From: HGM04593 sp045644465
GTDB taxonomy: Bacteria; Bacteroidota; Bacteroidia; Bacteroidales; Bacteroidaceae
Reading direction: 5' to 3'
Length of the DNA stretch: 64,000 nucleotides
NCBI GenBank assembly: GCA_045644465.1
Contig: JAZRGV010000062.1
Span: forward strand, 1 to 64,000
Shown: positions 8,362 through 16,602 of the stretch, one piece after another
How positions within the stretch are numbered: the stretch's first letter is position 1
Layout: each line of letters opens with the position of its first letter
The notes under the pieces: generated by a model
Seen by the model: only the letters and a program-made list of their open reading frames with translations
Database searches by the model: none
What the model was told of the DNA's origin: nothing
Program-made: the position numbers and the translations under genes

Positions 8362-8401
8362 AAACCAAAAGAGGCTGCTAATTAGCAGCCTCTTTTGGTT
8401 T
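8362..8401 (-). terminator. Perfect 40-bp palindromic terminator after the secA operon
   Basis: An uninterrupted palindrome centred at 8381/8382, core GAGGCTGC-TAATTA-GCAGCCTC, bordered by AAACCAAAA and TTTTGGTTT. It touches the stop codon of the acidic protein gene and ends the leftward transcript that includes secA. Confidence 0.85.
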
Positions 8402-8835
8402 TATTCTTCAAGTAATTGTTTCAGGAACTCGTCCATCTCTTCGTCGAAACCTTTGAGCAGGTCTTCGCTAAGTATGATGGTGTCGTCGTCTATTATAAGC
8501 AAATCAACTATCGATTGCTGGTCGTCGTCGGTTAGTACGAACGAGTAGGGCTTTGCAATGTTCAGGTTTTCGAAAAGCCCGTTTTTGTGCATCTCGGAAA
8601 GTAGGCTGCGTAGCTCTTTCTCAAACACCTCTTCGTTGTGTTCTCCTTCCCATTCTAATATATGTACGCGCGCGAGGCTGTTGTCGTCATCGTCCATAAC
8701 AATTACATCGCCTTTGTTGCCGTCAACATATATGTGAAAGTCGGTAACCTTGGTCTCCTCTGCAGTTATGAAATTCTTTGTCATATCAACAAAGGCATTC
8801 TGCAGCTTGTCGTGTGTTTCTCTGCTTAAAGACAT
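8401..8835 (-). CDS. Conserved acidic protein of unknown function next to secA
   Basis: 144 aa, strongly acidic, with runs such as VMDDDDN, LTDDDQQ and IIDDDT, and an acidic C-terminus FDEEMDEFLKQLLEE. No signal peptide or membrane segment, so cytoplasmic. It begins 11 bases after secA and ends on the shared terminator, so it is co-transcribed with it. I do not recognise a domain. A link to secretion rests only on this position. Confidence 0.8.
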   Translation of the reverse strand: MSLSRETHDKLQNAFVDMTKNFITAEETKVTDFHIYVDGNKGDVIVMDDDDNSLARVHILEWEGEHNEEVFEKELRSLLSEMHKNGLFENLNIAKPYSFVLTDDDQQSIVDLLIIDDDTIILSEDLLKGFDEEMDEFLKQLLEE

Positions 8836-8846
8836 ATTGCTTCTTT

Positions 8847-11800
8847 TTAAAGGTTTTTGCCGTGACAGTTCTTGAATTTCTTTCCGCTACCGCAAGGGCA
8901 AGGATCGTTTCGGCCAACGGTCTTCTCAACGCGTATAGGTTCACGCTTTGCATTCTCGCGTGTATCCTGCTGCGCTGCTGCCTGCTGATTGGCATCGTTC
9001 AAATCGACCTTTGTCTCGTTGTATCGTTGCTGTTTGTTACGCTTTGGATCGGGAGCTACTCTTACGTTGCTGTTCTCCTGTACGGGTATCTGTCCGCGCA
9101 TCAAAATAGATACGGTCTGGTCGTTTATCTTGTTAACCATCTTGTCGAACAGTGTTACCGATTCGAGCTTGAATATCAACAATGGGTCTTTCTGCTCGTA
9201 GCTTGCATTCTGTACCGAGTGCTTTAGCTCGTCGAGGTCGCGTAGATTCTCTTTCCATGCGTTGTCGATGGTGTGGAGTAGTATAGCCTTTTCAAAGCTC
9301 TTGATAACCTCTTTACCGCGTGTGTCGTATGCAGCCTGAAGAGGAACTGGAATCTGATATACGTGGCGGCCATCGGTGATTGGAACGTAGATGTGCTTCT
9401 CGCGCATATCTGGGTGTTCTTTATATACAAAGTCGATGAATGGCAATGCTACCTGTGCCATACGCTCTGTCTTCTGCTTGAAGTTTTCCATTGCTGCGTC
9501 GAAGCATTTCTCTGCTTTCTCCTCGGGCTCCATCTTGTTGAAGATATCGACATCTTCTATTGGAAGTTCTGTTGCAAGCAGTCGCAACATCTCCATCTTT
9601 GCATCTTCGTATGTGAAGTCCTCTACGATGTGGCAGCAACGGTCCCAAATCATATTCACAATATCCATGCCAATACGCTCGCCAATGAGTGCGTGGCGGC
9701 GTTTGGTGTATATTACGGTACGTTGCTTGTTCATCACGTCGTCATATTCGAGCAGGCGTTTACGTATGCCGAAGTTGTTCTCCTCAACCTTCTTCTGTGC
9801 GCGCTCAATTGATTTGGAAATCATAGAGTGTTCAATAACATCGCCCTCTTTGAATCCCATATATTTGCTGTCGAGAACCTTTGAGATGCGCTCTGAACCG
9901 AACAGACGCATAAGGTTGTCTTCCAATGATACAAAGAATACCGATGAACCCGGGTCGCCCTGACGGCCGGCACGTCCACGTAGCTGACGGTCAACGCGGC
10001 GCGACTCGTGGCGCTCTGTACCAATGATTGCAAGACCGCCTGCAGCCTTAACCTCTTCGCTCAACTTGATGTCGGTACCACGACCGGCCATATTGGTTGC
10101 GATGGTTACTGTTCCTGAAAGACCTGCCTTTGCAACAATGTCGGCCTCTTTCTGGTGTAGCTTGGCATTGAGCACGTTGTGTGGAATGTTGCGCATCTTG
10201 AGCAAACGGCTCAAAAGCTCTGATATCTCAACCGATGTTGTACCAACGAGTACCGGGCGTCCCTGTCTCACAAGGTTTGCAATCTCTTCGATAACGGCAT
10301 TGTACTTCTCGCGCTTTGTCTTGTATATGCGGTCGTTCATGTCGTTACGGGCAATAGGACGGTTGGTTGGGATTACCACAACGTCGAGTTTGTAGATATC
10401 CCAGAATTCGCCAGCCTCGGTCTCTGCAGTACCTGTCATACCTGCCAGCTTGTGGTACATACGGAAGTAGTTCTGCAATGTGATTGTTGCAAATGTCTGT
10501 GACGCTGCCTCTACCTTTACGCGCTCTTTGGCCTCGATAGCCTGATGAAGACCGTCGGAATAGCGGCGACCTTCCATGATACGGCCTGTCTGCTCATCCA
10601 CAATCTTTACCTGTCCGTCTTCGGTTACAACATATTCAACGTCGCGGTCGAACATTGTGTAGGCCTTTAGTAGCTGGTTTATGGTGTGTACACGCTCCGA
10701 CTTTATTGCGTAGTTGGTGAGCATGTCGTCTTTCTTGGCAATCTTCTCTTCGTTTGTGAGGCTGCTGTCGCTCTCAAGCATCGCAAGTTCCGATGCGATG
10801 TCGGGCAGTACAAACAGGTTCTGGTCCGATGCATTACCGGTTATAAGCTCTATACCCTTGTCGGTGAGGTCAACACTGTTGTGCTTCTCGTCGATAACAA
10901 AGTACAGCGGTTCTGTTGCTTCGGGCATGCGACGGTTGTTCTGCTCCATATAGAATTCTTCGGTCTTGAGAAGGCCTGTCTTTACACCGGGCTCGCTCAA
11001 CAACTTGATAAGAGCTTTGTTCTTTGGCAATGCCTTGTGGCTACGGAAAAGTGATAGATATCCGTCGGTAACCTCGTCTTTGTTCTCTGAATATATCTTT
11101 GTTCTTGCCTCGGCAAGGAACTGTGTCGCAAGTTTCTTCTGTGCTTCAACCAAACGCTCAACCAATGGACGGTACTCCTCGAACATCTGGTCCTCGTTAC
11201 GTGGAACGGGGCCTGAAATGATAAGTGGGGTACGTGCATCGTCAATGAGCACTGAATCGACCTCATCCACAATGGCATAATTGTGCTGACGCTGTACAAG
11301 GTCATCGGGCTGTGTTGCCATGTTGTCTCGAAGGTAGTCGAAACCGAACTCGTTGTTTGTACCGAATGTGATGTCGGCAAGGTATGCTCTGCGGCGTGCA
11401 TCCGAGTTGGGCTGGTGCTTGTCGATACAATCAACTGTAAGTCCGTGGAACATATAAAGAGGGCCCATCCACTCCGAGTCGCGCTTTGCAAGGTAGTCGT
11501 TCACTGTTACCACGTGTACACCGTTTCCTGTCAACGCGTTAAGGAATACGGGGAGTGTCGCAACAAGTGTCTTACCCTCACCGGTAGCCATCTCGGCAAT
11601 CTTTCCTTTGTGCAAAACAACACCACCGAACAGCTGTACGTCGTAGTGTACCATGTTCCATACGGTGTCGTTTCCACCTGCCTGCCAGTGGTTGCGGTAT
11701 ATAGCCTTGTCGCCATCGATGGTTACAAAGTCGAACTTTGCGGCAAAGTTGCGGTCGGCATCGGTTGCTGTAACAACAACCTCTTCGTTCTCGGCGAAAC

Positions 11801-12158
11801 GGCGTGCACTGTCCTTAATGATGGCAAATGCCTCGGGCAATGCCTCGTCGAGTGCTTTGTCGAGTTTCTCAAGAACATCTTTCTCCAACTTGTCTATCTG
11901 GTTGAATACGGCTTCTCTCTTTTCAAGTTCTGTATTCTCGATACTTGACTTAAGCTCTGCAATTTTTGCACGTTCTGCAGTTACAGTATTCTGTATTTTC
12001 TCTTTAAGAGCTTGTGTTGCAGCACGAAGTTCATCGTTGCTCATTGCTGCAATGGTGGGATAAGCAGCCTTTACTTTTTCTACCCAAGGCTGAATCTCAC
12101 GCATGTCACGGCTTGCTTTGTTGCCGAATAGTTTGCTTATAAATTCGTTAAAACCCAT
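8847..12158 (-). CDS. secA: Preprotein translocase ATPase SecA
   Basis: 1103 aa. The motor that pushes unfolded preproteins through SecYEG. Walker A MATGEGKTLVATLP (about residues 188-200), DEVDSVLIDDARTPLIISG Walker B region (about 297), GTAETEAGEFWDIY, GTTSVEISELLS, and the helicase motif TNMAGRGTDIKL followed by the RRVDRQLRGRAGRQGDPGS arginine-finger region are all visible. The C-terminus carries the zinc- and SecB-binding motif CPCGSGKKFKNCHG. The protein is about 200 aa longer than E. coli SecA because of insertions, for example around residues 310-420, as is usual in Bacteroidetes. Start ATG at 12156-12158. Confidence 0.98.
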   Translation of the reverse strand: MGFNEFISKLFGNKASRDMREIQPWVEKVKAAYPTIAAMSNDELRAATQALKEKIQNTVTAERAKIAELKSSIENTELEKREAVFNQIDKLEKDVLEKLDKALDEALPEAFAIIKDSARRFAENEEVVVTATDADRNFAAKFDFVTIDGDKAIYRNHWQAGGNDTVWNMVHYDVQLFGGVVLHKGKIAEMATGEGKTLVATLPVFLNALTGNGVHVVTVNDYLAKRDSEWMGPLYMFHGLTVDCIDKHQPNSDARRRAYLADITFGTNNEFGFDYLRDNMATQPDDLVQRQHNYAIVDEVDSVLIDDARTPLIISGPVPRNEDQMFEEYRPLVERLVEAQKKLATQFLAEARTKIYSENKDEVTDGYLSLFRSHKALPKNKALIKLLSEPGVKTGLLKTEEFYMEQNNRRMPEATEPLYFVIDEKHNSVDLTDKGIELITGNASDQNLFVLPDIASELAMLESDSSLTNEEKIAKKDDMLTNYAIKSERVHTINQLLKAYTMFDRDVEYVVTEDGQVKIVDEQTGRIMEGRRYSDGLHQAIEAKERVKVEAASQTFATITLQNYFRMYHKLAGMTGTAETEAGEFWDIYKLDVVVIPTNRPIARNDMNDRIYKTKREKYNAVIEEIANLVRQGRPVLVGTTSVEISELLSRLLKMRNIPHNVLNAKLHQKEADIVAKAGLSGTVTIATNMAGRGTDIKLSEEVKAAGGLAIIGTERHESRRVDRQLRGRAGRQGDPGSSVFFVSLEDNLMRLFGSERISKVLDSKYMGFKEGDVIEHSMISKSIERAQKKVEENNFGIRKRLLEYDDVMNKQRTVIYTKRRHALIGERIGMDIVNMIWDRCCHIVEDFTYEDAKMEMLRLLATELPIEDVDIFNKMEPEEKAEKCFDAAMENFKQKTERMAQVALPFIDFVYKEHPDMREKHIYVPITDGRHVYQIPVPLQAAYDTRGKEVIKSFEKAILLHTIDNAWKENLRDLDELKHSVQNASYEQKDPLLIFKLESVTLFDKMVNKINDQTVSILMRGQIPVQENSNVRVAPDPKRNKQQRYNETKVDLNDANQQAAAQQDTRENAKREPIRVEKTVGRNDPCPCGSGKKFKNCHGKNL

Positions 12159-12220
12159 TATGATGTATTTTTTTATTCTTAAATATCAAATGCGCATGGC
12201 GCAAATTTGCAATATAAATG

Positions 12221-12228
12221 CAAAGATA
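12221..12228 (-). promoter_or_regulatory. -7 box upstream of secA
   Basis: TATCTTTG on the minus strand, 63 bases before the secA start. No clean TTG is seen at the usual distance upstream. Confidence 0.45.
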
Positions 12229-12278
12229 ATTAAAACAAGCGAATTTAAGACCTTAATATGTTAAAATAATGTTATTTT

Positions 12279-12857
12279 TTACCATATGAAGCCAAGACGT
12301 ATGCTAAAACTCAATGCAATGTTGTCGTTTCTGGTGTTGAACCAATTCCAGAGCTGGAAACCATGGTGATAGCCTGTCTCTGCCGGAGTGCCGAATGCAT
12401 ATCCTGCACCCACCCACGCGTCGGCAATAAAACGCCCTATACTGTACTGATAACCGAATGTGCCGAGCATTGCTCCCATAATTGCAGGAGTGCGTAGTTT
12501 GGTCGCAGTATGGGTGTATTTGTAGTGTGAGTATATTGCTTCGGGACGCAGGTAAAATCCTGTTAATGCTTTTTGTGGGTTGTAACCTGCTACAAAAAAC
12601 TTGTGTCCGTAGCGTACGGTAAATCCAGATGGATTGTTATGATATTTGTCATATCCGGCTCCAATGATGCTGCCGCACAACTCGCCACTCTGTTTGATTT
12701 TTGTGAATGCACGCTCATATGATATTTTTGTGCTGCCGCTTGTCCATGACAGAAAAGTTAGTTTTACGGCGTTCTTGTATGGTTGTTTCGCTTCGGCATG
12801 GGTGAAAGAGAATAGTAGCAGCACCGAAAAAACGATGGTGAAAAGAAAATATTTCAT
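12279..12857 (-). CDS. Small outer-membrane beta-barrel-like protein, unknown function
   Basis: 192 aa with a clear signal peptide (MKYFLFTIVFSVLLLFSFTH, cleavage near AEA-KQ). The rest has alternating hydrophobic/polar strands rich in Gly, Tyr and Phe (VRYGHKFFVAGYN, GFYLRPEAIYSHYKY, AYGF-like WVGAGYAFGT) and ends in FSIRLGFIW, an aromatic C-terminal residue as in Bam-inserted barrels. No family is recognised. A -7-type box TATCTTTA (plus 12887-12894) precedes it. It is divergent from the GH110 gene. Confidence 0.7.
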   Translation of the reverse strand: MKYFLFTIVFSVLLLFSFTHAEAKQPYKNAVKLTFLSWTSGSTKISYERAFTKIKQSGELCGSIIGAGYDKYHNNPSGFTVRYGHKFFVAGYNPQKALTGFYLRPEAIYSHYKYTHTATKLRTPAIMGAMLGTFGYQYSIGRFIADAWVGAGYAFGTPAETGYHHGFQLWNWFNTRNDNIALSFSIRLGFIW

Positions 12858-12886
12858 TTATTTATAATGTGCTTGTATTAATTGTG

Positions 12887-12894
12887 TAAAGATA
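12887..12894 (-). promoter_or_regulatory. -7-like box of the small outer-membrane protein gene
   Basis: TATCTTTA on the minus strand, 30 bases before the ATG at 12857; deviates from TAnnTTTG in the last base. Confidence 0.35.
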
Positions 12895-12924
12895 GTTAAT
12901 AAATGTATATGTTAATATTGTTTT

Positions 12925-12956
12925 TTGGGGAATCTTTATTTTTTTCGCTATCTTCG
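12925..12956 (+). promoter_or_regulatory. Promoter of the GH110 gene
   Basis: TTG (12925-12927), 21-bp spacer, TATCTTCG (12949-12956), the common TTCG variant of the Bacteroidetes -7 box, 20 bases before the ATG. Confidence 0.65.
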
Positions 12957-12975
12957 CAAAAAATAATCTATTTTT

Positions 12976-14793
12976 ATGAAGAAAATATTATTAACACTTG
13001 TTGCGTCTTGTGCGTTCTTATTTGTTTCTTGCAATTGCGAGAAAATGTATAAGGCATCCGATTTTGGTGTAATTCCTAACACCGGTGAAGATATGACCTT
13101 TGAGGTTGTAAAGGCTATTGAAACCATAAAAGCTGAACGTGGTGGCAAGCCTGCGGTTCTGCTGTTCGAAGCCGGAGATTACGATTTCTATCCCGACAGT
13201 GCCAATGTACGCGAATACTATATTTCAAATCACGACCAGGACAACCCAAAGCGCGTTGCTATAGCTCTTGAAGGAGTAAAAGGTCTTACTCTGAAAGGGG
13301 ATGCGGCAGGTAGTACCAATTTTATGATGAATGGTCGTATGTTGCCTGTTGCAATGGTTAATTGCGAAAATTGTACTCTCGAAAATATTGCAGTTGATAC
13401 ACGCGTGCCACAGATAACCCAGGTTGAGGTTCTTGCAAACGAGAACGGTTATATTACATATCGTATAGCTCCTTACGTCAACTATAGAATAGATAATGGC
13501 CGTCTTGTTGTGTATGGTACAAATTGGGAGTTTATTCCTTGTTGGGGTATTGCTTTTGAGGGCGATACAAAACGTATCATATATACCACAAGCGACATTG
13601 GCGTGGGTACATCGAATGTCGAGGAGATAGAGCCACGTGTTATACGTGCGCCTTGGAACGATGCGCGTCTTGTTCCCGGTAGCATCATTGCTATGCGATC
13701 GTATCAGCGTCCCACTCCCGGTATCTTTGTTTCGGAGTGCAAGAATACATCGCTGTTGAACTCTTGCGTACACTATGCCGAGGGTATGGGCTTGCTTGCA
13801 CAGATGAGTGAGAATATTACACTCGATGCTTTCCGTGTCGCACTTCGCGGTGACGGTCGTTATTTCACAACTCAGGCCGATGCTACACACTTTTCGGGCT
13901 GTAAAGGTAAACTCATCTCAATCAATGGTTTGTATGAGGGTATGATGGACGATGCTATCAATGTGCATGGAACATATCTGCGTGTTGTAAACCGCATTGA
14001 TGACTATACTTTGGTTGGTCGTTATATGCATGGTCAGGCTTATGGTTTCTATTGGGGTGGTGCAGGCGACAGCGTGCAGTTTGTGCGTTCCGATGTTATG
14101 GAGATTACCGAGGGTAACAGCGTTGTCGAGATTGCTCCATATGACAAGGAGCAGCTTGCAGGTTGCAAGGAGTTCAAGATAAAATTCGAAAAGCCATTGC
14201 CTGCCGATATTGCCAACGGAAAATATGGTATTGAGAATCTTGAGTGGACTCCCGAGGTGGTGTTCAATGGTAACCTTGTGCGTAACAATCGTGCGCGTGG
14301 TGCATTGTTCAGCACTCCTAAAAAGACTGTTGTAGAGAATAATACCTTCGACCACACATCGGGTACAGCTATATTGCTTTGTGGCGACTGCAACGGCTGG
14401 TTCGAGACAGGTGCTTGCCGCGACGTGGTGATACGCAATAACCGCTTTGTCAATGCCTTGACAAGTATGTTCCAGTTTACCAATGGTATCATATCTATTT
14501 ATCCCGAGATACCTGACCTTGCCTCACAGACAAAATATTTCCATGGTGGCAATGGCAAGGGTGTTGTAATTGAGAATAATGTGTTCGAAACATTCGATGC
14601 TCCTATAGTATATGCAAAGTCGCTCGATGGTTTGGTGTTCCGTAACAACAAGGTTGTTCAGAACAATGACTTCAAGCCTTTTCACTGGAACCGTTATCGT
14701 TTCTTGCTCGATAAGGTAACAAATGTTACAATCGAGAATAACGAGTTCAGCAACGGATTTGACATGGAAAAGGATGTAATGTACCGCTATTGA
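12976..14793 (+). CDS. GH110-like alpha-1,3-galactosidase lipoprotein (parallel beta-helix)
   Basis: 605 aa. The signal peptide has a lipobox FVSC, lipidated Cys near residue 19, so the protein is envelope-anchored. The body is a right-handed parallel beta-helix. N-terminal features match GH110: YKASDFGVIPNTGED, the FEAGDYDFYPDSA block, EYYISNHDQDNP and the GRMLP segment. The conserved acidic pair in GMMDDAINVHGTYLRV (D325-D326) is in the expected catalytic region. GH110 enzymes invert and remove alpha-1,3-linked galactose from blood-group B or linear alpha-Gal glycans; which of the two cannot be decided here. It overlaps the next gene by one base (TGATG), so the two are probably translationally coupled. 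Confidence 0.8.
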   Translation: MKKILLTLVASCAFLFVSCNCEKMYKASDFGVIPNTGEDMTFEVVKAIETIKAERGGKPAVLLFEAGDYDFYPDSANVREYYISNHDQDNPKRVAIALEGVKGLTLKGDAAGSTNFMMNGRMLPVAMVNCENCTLENIAVDTRVPQITQVEVLANENGYITYRIAPYVNYRIDNGRLVVYGTNWEFIPCWGIAFEGDTKRIIYTTSDIGVGTSNVEEIEPRVIRAPWNDARLVPGSIIAMRSYQRPTPGIFVSECKNTSLLNSCVHYAEGMGLLAQMSENITLDAFRVALRGDGRYFTTQADATHFSGCKGKLISINGLYEGMMDDAINVHGTYLRVVNRIDDYTLVGRYMHGQAYGFYWGGAGDSVQFVRSDVMEITEGNSVVEIAPYDKEQLAGCKEFKIKFEKPLPADIANGKYGIENLEWTPEVVFNGNLVRNNRARGALFSTPKKTVVENNTFDHTSGTAILLCGDCNGWFETGACRDVVIRNNRFVNALTSMFQFTNGIISIYPEIPDLASQTKYFHGGNGKGVVIENNVFETFDAPIVYAKSLDGLVFRNNKVVQNNDFKPFHWNRYRFLLDKVTNVTIENNEFSNGFDMEKDVMYRY

Positions 14794-16433
14794 TGAATAT
14801 CTTTCATAAATTCAAGCATAATATTGACGGCGTGGATATTCCACGCCGTTTCAATAATCCATTCTACTATTCTCCTCATCAGTTATGTCTGCTGGCTGCC
14901 GATGAGGTGCGAGCATTTTTAGCCGCTAATGTGGCCTTGCTTGCCGAGGCCCGTAAAGGCAAGATGTTTGGTGTGCTTGTGGTGCAGTCGCCGGCTGGCG
15001 AGGTGGGTTTTCTGGCAGCCTTTTCGGGGCTTCTGTTCGGAAGGAATAGATATGACGGTTTTGTTCCACCTGTGTATGATATGCAGTCTCCCGAAGGCTA
15101 TTTCAAGCAGGAAGAGGCGCGTATTTCGGCTATCAATGTGGCAATAAAAGAGATTGAGAACAGTTCGGAATTTCTTGCTTCCGTAGCTTCTGCCGAGGCT
15201 GAAAACGCTGCTGCAGAAAAGGCTTTGACGGAGATGTCGGCTGTTTTTAAGGCTAACAAGGAGGAACGCAGTAGAAGGCGGGCGGCGGGTATGCTCTCGG
15301 CTGATGATGAAGCACAGTTGATAAGGCAAAGCCAATTTGAAAAGGCTGAACTGAAACGTATGCGCTGTATGTGGAACGCAAGAATTGCTGAAAAGGAGTC
15401 AGTTGTGGCATCATTTAGGGAACGTATAAAGGCTTTGGGCGTGGAGCGCCGTAGTCGTTCCATTGCGTTGCAACGTTGGCTCTTTGAGCAATTTCAGGTG
15501 CTTGATGCCAATGGTGCGCGTAAGAGTCTGCTCTCAATCTTTGAAGAAAAATTATTGGCATTGCCACCGGCAGGAGCAGGGGAGTGTGCCGGTCCAAAAC
15601 TTCTGCAATATGCCTATGAAAACTCATTCAAACCGTTGGCAATGGCCGAATTTTGGGTGGGTGAGTCGCCTATTGGTGAGATACGTCGCGACGGATGTTT
15701 CTACGGAGCATGCAAGAGCAAGTGCGAACCTATACTGGGGTATATGTTGCAGGGACTTGATGTTGAAGAGTCTGCGCTGGAAAAGGGCGGTGATATAAAT
15801 GACATTGAAATAGTTTATGAAGATGAACATATTGTTGTTGTGAACAAACCGTCAGGAGTGCTCTCGGTGCCGGGTATTGTTGGCGGAATGTCGGTGCAAC
15901 AATGGCTGCGCGAGGAGTATCTGCATAGCAATGAGCTGTTTGTGGTGCATCGTCTTGATATGGCTACATCGGGTGTGCTTGTTGCTGCCAAATCAATGGA
16001 TATATATAAATCCTTGCAAAAACAGTTTGCTGAACGTCAGGTAAAAAAATGTTACAAGGCTCTGCTCGATGGAGTGCCTGCAACACTTGAAGGCGTAATA
16101 GATTTACCGCTTACTCCCGATTACGAGAACCGTCCTCGTCAAATGGTCGATTTTGAAAACGGAAAATCGGCTGTAACGCATTATAAGGTGCTTGAAACCA
16201 TTGAGTATAAAGGTAAACAGTGTGCTTTGGTGCAGTTTGTTCCTGTTACAGGGCGCACTCATCAGTTGCGTGTTCATGCAGCAAGCGTCAAAGGTCTCGA
16301 TTGTCCCATTGTGGGCGATGCCCTCTACGGCTCTGTTGATGAAAGGCTTATGTTGCATGCTGAATATTTGCGTTTTCAACATCCTATAAGTGGTGAAACA
16401 ATGAAAATTATATGCAATATTAATTTTGTGTAA
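14793..16433 (+). CDS. RluA-family pseudouridine synthase with long N-terminal extension
   Basis: 546 aa. The C-terminal half is the catalytic domain: YEDEHIVVVNKPSGVLSVPG, then HRLDMATSG with the catalytic Asp, then KKCYKALLDG and GRTHQLRVH. The N-terminal ~330 residues include a charged coiled coil (about 100-240) and a segment PPAGAGECAGPKLLQYAY with nearby CKSKCEP cysteines, as found in the long RluA-like subgroup. It probably modifies uridines in rRNA or tRNA; the target is unknown. Start is the ATG at 14793, sharing a base with the GH110 stop; a TTG one codon upstream is less likely. Confidence 0.88.
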   Translation: MNIFHKFKHNIDGVDIPRRFNNPFYYSPHQLCLLAADEVRAFLAANVALLAEARKGKMFGVLVVQSPAGEVGFLAAFSGLLFGRNRYDGFVPPVYDMQSPEGYFKQEEARISAINVAIKEIENSSEFLASVASAEAENAAAEKALTEMSAVFKANKEERSRRRAAGMLSADDEAQLIRQSQFEKAELKRMRCMWNARIAEKESVVASFRERIKALGVERRSRSIALQRWLFEQFQVLDANGARKSLLSIFEEKLLALPPAGAGECAGPKLLQYAYENSFKPLAMAEFWVGESPIGEIRRDGCFYGACKSKCEPILGYMLQGLDVEESALEKGGDINDIEIVYEDEHIVVVNKPSGVLSVPGIVGGMSVQQWLREEYLHSNELFVVHRLDMATSGVLVAAKSMDIYKSLQKQFAERQVKKCYKALLDGVPATLEGVIDLPLTPDYENRPRQMVDFENGKSAVTHYKVLETIEYKGKQCALVQFVPVTGRTHQLRVHAASVKGLDCPIVGDALYGSVDERLMLHAEYLRFQHPISGETMKIICNINFV

Positions 16434-16462
16434 GCTTTATATTGTTGTAAATCAACGAATTA

Positions 16463-16472
16463 CCCCCCCCCC
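16463..16472 (+). repeat. Homopolymeric run of ten C
   Basis: C10 in an otherwise AT-rich intergenic region, between the RluA-family gene and its terminator and 130 bases before the GH123-GH33 start. Such tracts are prone to slippage. Confidence 0.6.
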
Positions 16473-16499
16473 TGTATTTGCGCTTTGTGCAATGGAGCA

Positions 16500-16538
16500 A
16501 AAAGAGGTACTTTGATGGTGCTTCTTTTGTTTTTTTTT
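16500..16538 (+). terminator. Intrinsic terminator after the RluA-family gene
   Basis: AAAAGAGGTAC (16500-16510) pairs with GTGCTTCTTTT (16518-16528) including two G-U pairs, 7-nt loop, followed by GT and a run of nine T. Confidence 0.65.
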
Positions 16539-16602
16539 ATTTTCTTTGCAGAATATTCAGGTATATAATCTTGAAATAAAATATAACTATAATAAAAAAT
16601 TT

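Noticed and set aside
13225..13890. Minus-strand ORF of 221 aa
   Set aside because: Antisense to the GH110-like gene; Cys/Thr-rich nonsense composition.
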